Below, piece by piece: positions 27,466 to 37,801 of a DNA stretch of 64,000 nt (positions are counted from its first letter, which is position 1; each line of letters starts with the position of its first letter). The stretch is from contig JAITUC010000009.1 in the NCBI GenBank assembly GCA_031286585.1, forward strand, positions 248,001 through 312,000, given 5' to 3'. Source of the DNA: Delftia acidovorans (lineage in GTDB: Bacteria > Pseudomonadota > Gammaproteobacteria > Burkholderiales > Burkholderiaceae_C). Below the pieces are notes generated by a model. It was not told the origin of the DNA. It saw only the letters and a list, made by a program, of their open reading frames with translations, and did not search any database. A program made the translations under genes and the position numbers.

Positions 27466-27481
27466 GGAGGATTTTTGTCTA

Positions 27482-30400
27482 GTTCGCTGCCGCATAGGCA
27501 GCTCAGAAAATGTCCCGCACTTGGTGCGCCGCCCTGCCCGAGTTCGCTGCCGCATAGGCAGCTCAGAAATGCTGGGCCTTTTCCAGGCTGCCAGGCGGGA
27601 TGTTCGCTGCCGCATAGGCAGCTCAGAAAACCGAGCGTAGCCAGTCGTCCATGCATGCCAAGTTCGCTGCCGCATAGGCAGCTCAGAAAGCTTCGAAGTC
27701 GATCACGCTGAAGACCTACCTGTTCGCTGCCGCATAGGCAGCTCAGAAAAGCGAGGCGCGAGCCGATACCAAGCGCCTCGAGTTCGCTGCCGCATAGGCA
27801 GCTCAGAAAACCAGCGCCGCCAATAAACCGTTGACCCCCTTGGAGTTCGCTGCCGCATAGGCAGCTCAGAAAGACACACCTCCCCTGCTGTCCCTGCGCG
27901 TCACGTTCGCTGCCGCATAGGCAGCTCAGAAACGAAGCTGCCAGCGGATTGGCAGGACAAGCGAGTTCGCTGCCGCATAGGCAGCTCAGAAATATCTCAA
28001 CGAGCACGCGAACGCCAGCAACCAGTTCGCTGCCGCATAGGCAGCTCAGAAACACATCATTGCGTCCGATGGGCCTGGCGAAGTGTTCGCTGCCGCATAG
28101 GCAGCTCAGAAAAAGGCCCAGGCCGAGCCGCCGGCCGAGCCCACGTTCGCTGCCGCATAGGCAGCTCAGAAAACCTCGAACGCATCCATGGGCAGGTTGA
28201 CCAGGTTCGCTGCCGCATAGGCAGCTCAGAAAATGACGACGACAACGCTGTAGGGCTCCTCGCCGTTCGCTGCCGCATAGGCAGCTCAGAAAAGACTTTC
28301 ACTGGTTGCAGGTGGGCAAGTACCGTTCGCTGCCGCATAGGCAGCTCAGAAAACGGGCGGCACGGCCGGCTACGTGGCCAAGTAGTTCGCTGCCGCATAG
28401 GCAGCTCAGAAACGGAACACCAGCCCGTTCAGGCGGCCCCAGCCGTTCGCTGCCGCATAGGCAGCTCAGAAATCTCGGCAGTCGATCTTCAGTTGCTTGA
28501 GCAGGTTCGCTGCCGCATAGGCAGCTCAGAAAACCTGGTTGAGCACGATGCGCGCGATCTTCTTGTTCGCTGCCGCATAGGCAGCTCAGAAAAGACCCTG
28601 GCGCCGCGGGCCTGGCTGACCGAGGTTCGCTGCCGCATAGGCAGCTCAGAAACTGCAGGTTGCGCATGCGCTCAGCCATGGCCTGTTCGCTGCCGCATAG
28701 GCAGCTCAGAAACGTCCACATCGCTCGGAAAAACCCCCAGCCCGGGTTCGCTGCCGCATAGGCAGCTCAGAAAATCCACCAGGGCGCCACGGTAGGCATC
28801 CCAGAGTTCGCTGCCGCATAGGCAGCTCAGAAATCGCTGCTGCGCATTCAAGAGGCGTACAGCACGTTCGCTGCCGCATAGGCAGCTCAGAAATTGAGAA
28901 ACAGCAGGGCGGTCGCTTTTCCCCAGTTCGCTGCCGCATAGGCAGCTCAGAAATGCTGAGCCTTGAACGATGCGAGCGCGTCTTCGTTCGCTGCCGCATA
29001 GGCAGCTCAGAAAAGCACGAACGAGTAGCGCTGCAGACCGCAGAGGTTCGCTGCCGCATAGGCAGCTCAGAAACACCAGCGCCCGGGATTGTGTCGGCCG
29101 ACGTGCGTTCGCTGCCGCATAGGCAGCTCAGAAAAGCACGGCCGATGCGCGCCCTGAAAAATCCCTGTTCGCTGCCGCATAGGCAGCTCAGAAATCGCCG
29201 AGAAGGCCCTCAAGAAATCCACGGGAGTTCGCTGCCGCATAGGCAGCTCAGAAAAGGGTCACAGGGGCGGTCTGCGTGGTGCGGTAGTTCGCTGCCGCAT
29301 AGGCAGCTCAGAAAACTGATGGGGGACTCTGCATCCGGCATCATGCGTTCGCTGCCGCATAGGCAGCTCAGAAAATAGGGCGACGTGAACTGGATGCTGC
29401 CTTCTTGTTCGCTGCCGCATAGGCAGCTCAGAAAGCGAGTGGGCCAGCCTGCCTGGCAGCCCATACGTTCGCTGCCGCATAGGCAGCTCAGAAAACAGGC
29501 TTTCGTCTCGCAAATCCCAGAAACACGTTCGCTGCCGCATAGGCAGCTCAGAAAAGTTCTCCGAGCCGATGCCGCCCGAGCTGGTCGTTCGCTGCCGCAT
29601 AGGCAGCTCAGAAAAGCTTCGAGGCTGAGCACGTCGTGCTGGGCTCGTTCGCTGCCGCATAGGCAGCTCAGAAAAACCGCTACCCGGAGGGCATCAATGC
29701 TGCCTGGTTCGCTGCCGCATAGGCAGCTCAGAAAATTGACGACTTTGCAGCGCGCCACGGCAATGCGTTCGCTGCCGCATAGGCAGCTCAGAAAGCCTGA
29801 CCCCCTCCCCCGGCTCGTAGCCGGGGGTTCGCTGCCGCATAGGCAGCTCAGAAACGACCAATTGCCATCCCTGGCTTGGGGCGGCAGTTCGCTGCCGCAT
29901 AGGCAGCTCAGAAATCAACTACCTGCTGTTCGTCCGCAATCACGGCGTTCGCTGCCGCATAGGCAGCTCAGAAATGCCCAAGAAGAACCGTGACGCCTTG
30001 CGCTGGGTTCGCTGCCGCATAGGCAGCTCAGAAAACGCGCTCTAGCTCGTCTCGCGGCTTCGGCAGGTTCGCTGCCGCATAGGCAGCTCAGAAAACCTCC
30101 ATCACCTCGCATCTTGATCAGGATATGTTCGCTGCCGCATAGGCAGCTCAGAAAATCCCGAGAGGGCGGCCAAGTCCTTGCACTGCGTTCGCTGCCGCAT
30201 AGGCAGCTCAGAAATGCCAGCGTGCGTTCGATCGGCTTGAAGCCCTGTTCGCTGCCGCATAGGCAGCTCAGAAATTTGCAGACGCGCAGAACGGGCAGGG
30301 CAGCAGGTTCGCTGCCGCATAGGCAGCTCAGAAATGCGCATTCCCTATCTGTGATGGCCCTGGCTAGTTCGCTGCCGCATAGGCAGCTCAGAAAAGCACG

Positions 30401-32243
30401 CGTTTTTGATCTAGCCCCAGCTGGGCGTTCGCTGCCGCATAGGCAGCTCAGAAAATGAAAGAACGACCGATCCTGTTCAGTGGGCCGTTCGCTGCCGCAT
30501 AGGCAGCTCAGAAACGAAAATTGCCGCGTTGCGCAGCGTCTCATCAGTTCGCTGCCGCATAGGCAGCTCAGAAAATCAAAAAGATAGGGCAAAAAACCCC
30601 CACCACGTTCGCTGCCGCATAGGCAGCTCAGAAAAATCTGAGGACCGATGAGTGGGATGTTGCGCAGTTCGCTGCCGCATAGGCAGCTCAGAAAATCGGC
30701 GCTGTCCAGCCGGCCGCCTTGAGCGCGTTCGCTGCCGCATAGGCAGCTCAGAAAAGACGGCACAGGTAGGACATCAGGTCGGTCGGGTTCGCTGCCGCAT
30801 AGGCAGCTCAGAAATTGCCCTTGGCAGACTGGGCGCCGTTGAGCGTGTTCGCTGCCGCATAGGCAGCTCAGAAACCGAACTTCTCTCTCTTGAGCATGCC
30901 TGAGTGGTTCGCTGCCGCATAGGCAGCTCAGAAAAGCATGGCGCGCTGGCCAGCGCTGCCTGATTCCGTTCGCTGCCGCATAGGCAGCTCAGAAAGTCGC
31001 GCAGCGGATGTGTTCGGGGTTCAGGCAGTTCGCTGCCGCATAGGCAGCTCAGAAATGTGCCGCCACAGGGCTTGCAGGTCTTGTTGCTGTTCGCTGCCGC
31101 ATAGGCAGCTCAGAAAAGCCCTTCCAGGACTTCGCGCGGCCACCCTTGGTTCGCTGCCGCATAGGCAGCTCAGAAAGTGATCGATGGGGGAGTGCTCGCG
31201 CGCAAGCAGTTCGCTGCCGCATAGGCAGCTCAGAAAGCAGTCGTGCGTCGTCTCGGCCACGGCATAGCGTTCGCTGCCGCATAGGCAGCTCAGAAACCTC
31301 CCCTGCTGTCCCTGCGCGTCACGGACGTGTTCGCTGCCGCATAGGCAGCTCAGAAATCCGGGCCCAGGAGAAAGGACAGACCCCGTGAGTTCGCTGCCGC
31401 ATAGGCAGCTCAGAAAAGCTGCCCATCAGCTCCAGCGCTGGGTCTATGGTTCGCTGCCGCATAGGCAGCTCAGAAAACCACCACCGAGGACCACCATGGC
31501 CTTTGAACGTTCGCTGCCGCATAGGCAGCTCAGAAAATACATCAAGCCCGGCGGCGAGCTTGAGGTCGGTTCGCTGCCGCATAGGCAGCTCAGAAATGCA
31601 GCGCATCAGCACCTTGCTCAACTCGATCGTTCGCTGCCGCATAGGCAGCTCAGAAAACGATGAGAAAAAGTCCAAGCCGAGCACTCTCGTTCGCTGCCGC
31701 ATAGGCAGCTCAGAAAAGCGGAACTGGTCGGACGGGTCAGCGTTCAGGGTTCGCTGCCGCATAGGCAGCTCAGAAAAGTTCCCCGGAGGCCGCAAGCATC
31801 CAGACCGTGTTCGCTGCCGCATAGGCAGCTCAGAAATCCAGATTGACGCCATCGTCCTCAACGGCATTGTTCGCTGCCGCATAGGCAGCTCAGAAACTCC
31901 ACCGGCTCGCCGCGCTGTGCGTTGATGCGTTCGCTGCCGCATAGGCAGCTCAGAAAAGGCCGCCCAGGTCTTCGACGGCCTCATCGACGTTCGCTGCCGC
32001 ATAGGCAGCTCAGAAAAATGCGCTGCAGTGGTGTTGATGACGTGGCCTGTTCGCTGCCGCATAGGCAGCTCAGAAAAGCAACGAAGTCATCGGGCCAGCC
32101 GCTCTCAAGTTCGCTGCCGCATAGGCAGCTCAGAAAAGGCGCAAGCGCGGCAGCTTCTTCGGCTCAGGGTTCGCTGCCGCATAGGCAGCTCAGAAATACG
32201 GGTACTCAGCGCATGACCTAGGCCCAGGGTTCGCTGCCGCATA
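27482..32243 (+). CRISPR. Type I-F CRISPR array, 79 spacers
   Basis: 79 complete 28-bp repeats plus one truncated terminal repeat enclose 79 spacers. The repeat begins GTTCGCTGCC and ends AGCTCAGAAA, with the Cas6f stem CTGCC/GGCAG around loop GCATA. All full repeats look identical by eye. Spacers are 32 bp except four of 33 bp (spacers 21, 27, 58, 60) and one of 35 bp (spacer 6, 27810-27844). Orientation is plus: the leader is next to csy4 and repeat degeneration is at the far end. Spacers 7 and 64 share 26 bp. Spacer 39 contains a 9-bp hairpin. Many spacers read as plausible coding fragments. Long open frames across the array on both strands are repeat artefacts. Confidence 0.99.
32229..32243 (+). 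repeat. Truncated terminal CRISPR repeat
   Basis: Only the first 15 bases of the repeat (GTTCGCTGCCGCATA) remain; the 3' half of the stem and the 5' handle are lost. Without GGCAG it cannot form the Cas6f hairpin, so the last crRNA (spacer 79) would lack a defined 3' end. Marks the ancestral end of the array. Confidence 0.9.
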
Positions 32244-32263
32244 TCCGAGACCTCCTGAATCCC

Positions 32264-32650
32264 TCACTTCATTCCCTGCTCCACAAATTCCACAAAACTC
32301 GCACCTTCATCAAACCCCCTCAGGACCAACGACAGGCGTTTACCGTAGACAGAGTCCGGTCGGCTGAATGCTTGCACTGCCAATGCGATAGCAGCGCGGG
32401 CGCGGTACCACTCGTTGTCGAAATCTCGAGAGGAGCTGAACTCCATGCTTTTCATTCGCCGGATGTGATGCAGGGCCAATTCGGCAACCAGTTCCACTTC
32501 AACGTCGGTTTCGTCTCGTGCGTTATCCGTGTCGATGGTGGCAACCAGGACCTCCAGGCGATGCTCGGCACAACGGATAGCAATCGCCATCATTTGTTGT
32601 GAATCGGGGCATTGCGAGGTACCGCGAGCGTGGGCAGATGTGGCATGCAT
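32264..32650 (-). CDS. Uncharacterised small protein
   Basis: A 128-residue protein that I do not recognise. It is mainly helical and acidic, with HLEV-like segments (AEHRLEVLVATIDTDNARDE, ELALHHIRRMKSM, ARAAIALAVQAFSRPD) and no signal peptide or membrane segment. The ATG at 32650 is chosen for its AAAGGAAC site 6 bases upstream; an open frame continues upstream without one. It is divergent from an XRE regulator across a region with a long dyad, so it is probably controlled by that regulator. Its 3' end is 20 bp from the CRISPR array end. Confidence 0.65.
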   Translation of the reverse strand: MHATSAHARGTSQCPDSQQMMAIAIRCAEHRLEVLVATIDTDNARDETDVEVELVAELALHHIRRMKSMEFSSSRDFDNEWYRARAAIALAVQAFSRPDSVYGKRLSLVLRGFDEGASFVEFVEQGMK

Positions 32651-32773
32651 ATCTTGTTCCTTTGTGCTCTCAGGAGACTTACACGTGACAAGGCGCTGAA
32701 CGATGGCAAAGGCGTGCACACCCCTGCCTTGCGCGGGGCATACAATCACTCATCATCCAGATTGGTATCAAAT

Positions 32774-32809
32774 AGTCATGGATAGTATTTTTCAATACTA
32801 AAAATGACT
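32774..32809. promoter_or_regulatory. Long symmetric dyad between divergent genes
   Basis: A two-step inverted repeat: outer arms AGTCAT (32774-32779) and ATGACT (32804-32809), inner arms TAGTATT (32783-32789) and AATACTA (32794-32800). The 3-base gaps between arms and the 4-base centre are exactly symmetric, giving a 36-bp element. It lies in AT-rich DNA in the divergent promoter region and is a good candidate operator for the XRE protein encoded 37 bp away. Confidence 0.7.
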
Positions 32810-32846
32810 TGTCAATACTTTTTAGGACTATCGACAAGAAAGATGT

Positions 32847-33269
32847 ATGGATAACGCACTGGCTCAGCGGCTCATCAAGGCGCGTTCAATTCATGGCTGG
32901 AGCCAGGCCGATTTGGCAGAGTCCAGCGGCGTAGCTGCTGCGCAGATCTCCCGGTACGAGCAAGGCCGTACGACGCCACGGCCTCCCGTTGTCGCCAAGT
33001 TGGCCAAGGCACTTGGGGTCCGATTCGAATGGTTGGCGTTTGGACAGGATGACACCGCAGGCAAGGAGCCTGGATATCCTCCCGTGCAGGTCAAGCGTGT
33101 GGAGATTGAGGTGGAGGATGCTCTCCATGCGGCTGTGCAACAGTTTGCCCAACGGACAGGAATGGCCTACGAGGTGCTCTGCGTTGCGCTGATGCGGGAA
33201 ATGCTCGAGCGCTTCGATAGACATCCGGATGATCTGGCGGATTTCCTGAAGCGTCAGCAAAGCCCCTAG
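32847..33269 (+). CDS. XRE-family transcriptional regulator
   Basis: A 140-residue regulator with a Cro/C1-type helix-turn-helix at residues 5-62 (LIKARSIHGWSQADLAESSG, AQISRYEQGRTTPRPP). The C-terminal part (residues 85-140, VEIEVEDALHAAVQQFAQRTG...) is helical and resembles small dimerisation domains. This style is common in phage-like or plasmid-like repressors. The ATG at 32847 follows ACAAGAAAG. It likely represses itself and the divergent 128-residue gene. Confidence 0.8.
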   Translation: MDNALAQRLIKARSIHGWSQADLAESSGVAAAQISRYEQGRTTPRPPVVAKLAKALGVRFEWLAFGQDDTAGKEPGYPPVQVKRVEIEVEDALHAAVQQFAQRTGMAYEVLCVALMREMLERFDRHPDDLADFLKRQQSP

Positions 33270-33541
33270 CTTGCGGTCGAGGGCATAGAGCATCTGGACC
33301 GCTTCAACAGCGGCCTCGTGCCTGAGGAGCCGCGCGTGCCGGAAAGGGCCACCTCGCCTGAAACGCATCTGACGCCTCGTCCCCCGCCGTAGGCTTTCCT
33401 GGGTGGGGGCTGATCCCGAGACCTCTTTGGCTTGGCGGCAATCTTCCACTCGACCCGGCTCGAGGGCCTGTGCGGCAGATGCGCTTCCCTTGGGGTGAGT
33501 TGCTGTTCACCTGCAATGCGCTTGTACTCTGCAGCCCCGCC
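33270..33541. other. Intergenic stretch without a supported gene
   Basis: 272 bp between the XRE regulator and the end of the TauE-like gene. I see no convincing gene, terminator or repeat. Open frames here lack ribosome binding sites and family similarity. Confidence 0.5.
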
Positions 33542-34300
33542 TCACTGCCGCCAGAAAAACACCCCCGCCATCACCAGCCCCGTCAGCACGATGCCCGCGC
33601 GCAGCCATTCGGGCGGGATGCGGCGCGCCAGGCGGGCGCCGCCGTATCCGCCTGCGGTGGCGGCGATCATCATGACCAGGGCCTGCTCCCACTGCACGAC
33701 GCCACCGGCCGCATAGATGGCGACGGCAATGGCGGTGAGCAGGGCAGAGACCAGGTTCTTCATGCCGTTCATGGCGTGCAGCCGTGTCTGGCCCAGCAGG
33801 CCGAACAGGGCCAGCAGCAGGATGCCCAGGCCGCCGTTGAAGTAGCCGCCGTAGATGGCCACGGCCAGCATGCCGGCGCCGGCCTTCAGGGGCGATGCAT
33901 GGGCGGCATGCTCGGCGCTGCCGCGTGATGCCATGCGCCTGAGCTGGGGCGCGAAGGCGAACATGGCGGTGGCGGCCAGCAGCAGCCAGGGGACGACCTT
34001 GCGGAACAGGTGGTCGGGCGTGACCAGCAGCAGGGCCGCGCCCAGCGAGCCGCCGATGAGCGACAGCACGATGACGCCACGCATGCCCAGGCCGGGCGGT
34101 GGCTCCATGTCCTGCCGGAAGCCCCAGGCGCCGGCCATGTAGCCGGGCAGCAGGGCGACGGTGCCGGTGGCGTTGGCGGCCACGGGCGGCACGCCGGTGA
34201 AGACCAGGGCGGGCAGGGTGAGGAAGCTGCCGCCTCCGGCAACGGCATTGAGCGCGCCGGCCACGAAGGCGGCGGCCATGAGCAGGGCGATGTCCCACAT
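33542..34300 (-). CDS. TSUP/TauE-SafE family membrane exporter
   Basis: A 252-residue inner-membrane protein with about eight hydrophobic helices. The two repeats of the family are visible: AGALNAVAGGGSFLTLPALVFTG at residues 14-36 and AIYGGYFNGGLGILLLAL near 150-167. Relatives export sulfite, sulfoacetate or similar anions; substrate unknown here. The GAGGAGACAACACCC site precedes the ATG at 34300. Confidence 0.88.
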   Translation of the reverse strand: MWDIALLMAAAFVAGALNAVAGGGSFLTLPALVFTGVPPVAANATGTVALLPGYMAGAWGFRQDMEPPPGLGMRGVIVLSLIGGSLGAALLLVTPDHLFRKVVPWLLLAATAMFAFAPQLRRMASRGSAEHAAHASPLKAGAGMLAVAIYGGYFNGGLGILLLALFGLLGQTRLHAMNGMKNLVSALLTAIAVAIYAAGGVVQWEQALVMMIAATAGGYGGARLARRIPPEWLRAGIVLTGLVMAGVFFWRQ

Positions 34301-34496
34301 GGGTGTTGTCTCCTCCTGGGGCGCCGCATGGCTGTGCTGCGGGCCCTTGTTCTGATGGCTTGGGGCTGGGCCGATCTTAGGGGCAGGAGGATGGACTGGA
34401 TGTCGCGCCGGGGCGCCAGAAGGTCATGGCAGTTGTGCGCAAAAGTGCCTGCTGGGCAATGCGGCCAGCGACCGGCACGATGGCGGCGCGGGCCGC

Positions 34497-34955
34497 CTAC
34501 TTGGCGTAGGGGTCGGCAAAGCCCAGCTCGACCATGATCTCGGTCTCGTAGGCTTCCATTTCCTCGGCGTCCTGCTCGCTGGTCTCGTGGTCCCAGCCCT
34601 GGGCGTGCAGCGTGCCGTGCACCAGCAGGTGGGCGTAGTGCTCCTCCAGCGTCTTGTTCTGCTCGCGCGCCTCGCGCTCGACCACGGGGGCGCACAGCAC
34701 CAGGTCGGCCATGGCCGTGGGCTCCTGCTGGTAGTCGAAGGTCAGGACGTTGGTGGCGTAGTCCTTCTGGCGGTATTCGCGGTTGAGTTGCTGGCCTTCC
34801 TCGGCATCGACGATGCGCACGGTGATTTCGGCATCGACGGCCAGGGCGTGGCGTATCCAGCGCGTGACCTTGCTGCGGGACAGCACGGCGCGGTGGGCGG
34901 GGGCCTCGGCAAAGCGCGCGAATTGCAGGGACAGTTGCAGTTGGTTCAGGGACAT
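34497..34955 (-). CDS. ybeY: Endoribonuclease YbeY
   Basis: A 152-residue metalloendoribonuclease for 16S rRNA 3' maturation and ribosome quality control. The zinc motif [11 protein letters not shown] is near residues 111-121 and the family segments [18 protein letters not shown] are present. The ATG at 34955 is chosen since [11 protein letters not shown] fits family N-termini. It follows the phoH-like gene by 64 bp, the standard ybeZ-ybeY order. Confidence 0.95.
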   Translation of the reverse strand: MSLNQLQLSLQFARFAEAPAHRAVLSRSKVTRWIRHALAVDAEITVRIVDAEEGQQLNREYRQKDYATNVLTFDYQQEPTAMADLVLCAPVVEREAREQNKTLEEHYAHLLVHGTLHAQGWDHETSEQDAEEMEAYETEIMVELGFADPYAK

Positions 34956-35019
34956 GGGGGAGTGCGTGGGCGTGTGCTTTGGGGCGCCCGTGGACGGGCG
35001 TCTGCTGTGGCTGTCGGGG

Positions 35020-35991
35020 TCAAAGCGCCGCAAGGCGCGGTGCGGCACGGCGTGCCGGGGCCTGGCCGCGTGCGTCGTAGGCGTCCACGATGCGGGCCAC
35101 CAGGGGGTGGCGCACCACGTCGGCGCTGGTGAAGTGGTTGATGGCGATGCCCTTGACGCGCTTCAAGACGCGCTCGGCATCGATCAGGCCGCTCAGGGCG
35201 CCCTTGGGCAGGTCGATCTGGCTGACGTCGCCCGTGACCACGGCGCGGGCGCCGAAGCCGATGCGCGTGAGGAACATCTTCATCTGCTCGGGCGTGGTGT
35301 TCTGCGCCTCGTCCAGGATGACGAAGGCGTTGTTCAGCGTGCGCCCGCGCATGAAGGCCAGCGGCGCGATCTCCAGCACATTGCGCTCGAAGGCCTTTTG
35401 CACCTTCTCGTAGCCCATGAGGTCGTAGAGCGCGTCGTACAGCGGGCGCAGGTAGGGATCGACCTTCTGCGTGAGGTCGCCGGGCAGGAAGCCCAGGCGC
35501 TCGCCCGCTTCCACGGCCGGGCGCGTGAGCACGATGCGCTGCACGGCGCTGCGCTCCAGCGCGTCCACGGCGCAGGCCACGGCCAGGTAGGTCTTGCCGG
35601 TGCCGGCCGGGCCGATGCCGAAGGTGATGTCGTGGCGGGCGATGTTCTCCAGGTAGGCCGACTGGTTGGCCGTGCGCGCGCGCAGGTCGGGGCGGCGCGT
35701 GGACAGCTGGATGGCGTCCTGGGGCTGCTCGATGAGCTCGGTGTCACCGGCCAGCATCAGCTGCAGGGAGTCGTCCAGGATGGGGTCGTCGGCCATCTCG
35801 TAGAGGGCCTGCAGCAGTTCCAGCGCGTCGTTGGCCTTGGCCTTGGGGCCGTCGATCTTGAATTGCTCGTGGCGGTGGGCGATCTTGACGCCCAGTGCGA
35901 TCTCGATGGTGCGCAGGTGCGCGTCGGCCGGGCCGCACAGGTGGCTCAGCCGGTTGTTGTCATGGGGTGTGAAGGTGTGGCGCAGGATCAC
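35020..35991 (-). CDS. ybeZ: PhoH-family ATPase (YbeZ)
   Basis: About 323 residues. Walker [13 protein letters not shown] near residue 135 and Walker [16 protein letters not shown] near residue 225 are intact, with [17 protein letters not shown] between. YbeZ works with YbeY in rRNA processing. No ATG is available at the expected place; the GTG at 35991 (VILRHTFTP) is the likely start, making the N-terminus uncertain. Divergent from ruvA over about 125 bp. Confidence 0.92.
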   Translation of the reverse strand: MILRHTFTPHDNNRLSHLCGPADAHLRTIEIALGVKIAHRHEQFKIDGPKAKANDALELLQALYEMADDPILDDSLQLMLAGDTELIEQPQDAIQLSTRRPDLRARTANQSAYLENIARHDITFGIGPAGTGKTYLAVACAVDALERSAVQRIVLTRPAVEAGERLGFLPGDLTQKVDPYLRPLYDALYDLMGYEKVQKAFERNVLEIAPLAFMRGRTLNNAFVILDEAQNTTPEQMKMFLTRIGFGARAVVTGDVSQIDLPKGALSGLIDAERVLKRVKGIAINHFTSADVVRHPLVARIVDAYDARGQAPARRAAPRLAAL

Positions 35992-36116
35992 GCGGATAAT
36001 TCCAGAGATTCCGGGCGGCGGCCAGCGCGAGGGCGTGGTGCCATACCCTGTGAATGGGCCGGCGTTCGGTTGCGGACGGGCATGAAAAGCCGCCCCCAGG
36101 GCGGCAAAGGACACCA

Positions 36117-36689
36117 ATGATAGGCAAATTGACAGGAACGCTGCTGGAAAAAAACCCGCCCGAGGTGCTGGTGGACTGCGGCGGCGTGGGCTACGAGGTG
36201 CAGGTGCCCATGAGCACCTTCTACAACCTGCCCGCCAGTGGGGCCAAGGTCAGCCTGCTGACGCACTTCGTGGTGCGCGAGGATGCGCAGCTTCTGTACG
36301 GCTTTGGCACGCACAGCGAGCGCCAGGCGTTTCGCGAGCTGATCAAGATCACCGGCATCGGCCCGCGCATGGCACTGTCGGTGCTCAGCGGCATGAGCGT
36401 GGAGGACCTGGCCCAGGCCGTGACGCTGCAGGAGGTGGGCCGCCTGGTCAAGGTGCCGGGCATCGGCAAGAAGACGGCCGAGCGCCTGCTGCTGGAGCTC
36501 AAGGGCAAGATCGGCGCCGATACGGGCGCGCAGTCGCTGTTCGTGAACAACGACCAGAACGACATCCTGCAGGCGCTGATGGCGCTGGGCTATTCCGACA
36601 AGGATGCGGCCGCCGCGCTCAAGAAGCTGCCGCCCGACGTGGGCGTGACCGAGGGCATCAAGCTGGCGCTGAAGGCGCTGGCCAAGTGA
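36117..36689 (+). CDS. ruvA: Holliday junction DNA helicase subunit RuvA
   Basis: A 190-residue protein: OB-fold domain (residues 1-63, [28 protein letters not shown]), helix-hairpin-helix region with [13 protein letters not shown] and [17 protein letters not shown], and C-terminal domain that contacts RuvB (residues 145-190). It binds four-way junctions as a tetramer and loads RuvB. 7 bp before ruvB. Confidence 0.97.
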   Translation: MIGKLTGTLLEKNPPEVLVDCGGVGYEVQVPMSTFYNLPASGAKVSLLTHFVVREDAQLLYGFGTHSERQAFRELIKITGIGPRMALSVLSGMSVEDLAQAVTLQEVGRLVKVPGIGKKTAERLLLELKGKIGADTGAQSLFVNNDQNDILQALMALGYSDKDAAAALKKLPPDVGVTEGIKLALKALAK

Positions 36690-36696
36690 GCGGCGC

Positions 36697-37782
36697 ATGA
36701 GCATCCATACCGACGATTTCGGGCAGGGCAGCTTTGCGCAGGGCGGCTTCCCGCCCGACAAGGCCCCGGACAAGCCGCGCATGATTTCGGCCGCGCCGGT
36801 CTCGCGCGGGGAAGAGGCACTGGAGCGCGCGCTGCGCCCCAAGTTGCTGCAGGAGTATGTGGGCCAGGCCAAGGCGCGCGAGCAGCTGGAGATCTTCATC
36901 GGCGCGGCCCGCAAGCGCAACGAGGCGCTGGACCATGTGCTGCTGTTCGGTCCGCCGGGCCTGGGCAAGACCACGCTGTCGCACATCATCGCGGCCGAGC
37001 TGGGCGTGAACCTGCGCCAGACCAGCGGCCCTGTGCTGGAAAAGCCCAAGGACCTGGCGGCGCTGCTGACCAATCTCGAAGCCAACGATGTGCTGTTCAT
37101 CGACGAGATCCACCGTCTGTCGCCCGTGGTCGAGGAAATCCTCTACCCGGCGCTGGAGGACTACCAGATCGACATCATGATCGGCGAGGGGCCGGCGGCG
37201 CGCTCCATCAAGCTGGACCTGCAGCCCTTCACGCTGGTGGGCGCGACCACGCGCGCAGGCATGCTGACCAATCCGCTGCGCGACCGCTTCGGCATCGTGG
37301 CGCGGCTGGAGTTCTATACGGCCGAGGAGCTGGCGCGCATCGTGCGGCGCAGTGCGGGCCTGCTGAACGCGCCCATCGATGACGAGGGCGCCTTCGAGAT
37401 CGCGCGCCGCTCGCGCGGCACGCCCCGCATTGCCAACCGCCTGCTGCGCCGCGTGCGCGACTATGCCGATGTGCGGGGCGACGGCAGCATCACGCGCGAA
37501 CTGGCCGACCGCGCGCTGGCCATGCTCGATGTCGATCCCCAGGGCTTCGACATCATGGACCGCAAGCTGCTGGAGGCCGTGGTGCACCGCTTCGACGGCG
37601 GGCCCGTGGGCCTGGACAACATCGCGGCCAGCATCGGCGAGGAGGCGGGCACCATCGAGGATGTGATCGAGCCCTACCTGATCCAGCAGGGCTTTTTGCA
37701 GCGCACGCCGCGCGGGCGCATGGCGACCCAGGCGGCGTACCGCCATCTCGGGTTGCCGGTGCCGGGCGACGACGCTTCCTGA
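36697..37782 (+). CDS. ruvB: Holliday junction branch migration ATPase RuvB
   Basis: A 361-residue AAA+ motor. Walker [14 protein letters not shown] near residue 87, Walker [11 protein letters not shown] near residue 133, sensor region [19 protein letters not shown] and arginine finger in the usual place; C-terminal winged helix ending [14 protein letters not shown]. Forms hexameric rings with RuvA. Translated with ruvA (short gap, GTGAGCGGCG). Confidence 0.97.
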   Translation: MSIHTDDFGQGSFAQGGFPPDKAPDKPRMISAAPVSRGEEALERALRPKLLQEYVGQAKAREQLEIFIGAARKRNEALDHVLLFGPPGLGKTTLSHIIAAELGVNLRQTSGPVLEKPKDLAALLTNLEANDVLFIDEIHRLSPVVEEILYPALEDYQIDIMIGEGPAARSIKLDLQPFTLVGATTRAGMLTNPLRDRFGIVARLEFYTAEELARIVRRSAGLLNAPIDDEGAFEIARRSRGTPRIANRLLRRVRDYADVRGDGSITRELADRALAMLDVDPQGFDIMDRKLLEAVVHRFDGGPVGLDNIAASIGEEAGTIEDVIEPYLIQQGFLQRTPRGRMATQAAYRHLGLPVPGDDAS

Positions 37783-37801
37783 GCGTCGCCAGCCTGCCGG
37801 C

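Larger units (their letters stand above)
27352..27481 (+). promoter_or_regulatory. CRISPR leader
   Basis: A 130-bp AT-richer stretch between csy4 and the first repeat, without a gene. It contains two CTTTCAA...ATCAA...TTGG blocks (27380-27400 and 27446-27466), each containing an IHF consensus. Leader position is confirmed by the degenerate repeat being at the other end of the array. Confidence 0.85.

Noticed and set aside
27312..32221. Repetitive proteins read from the CRISPR array on both strands (units such as SLPHRQLR or FLSCLCGSE)
   Set aside because: The 60-bp repeat-spacer period is a multiple of three and the repeat lacks stops in several frames, so these are translation artefacts of the array.
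27482..32228. Self-targeting spacers against this window
   Set aside because: By eye no spacer matched elsewhere in the window, but this was not exhaustive and the rest of the genome is unseen.
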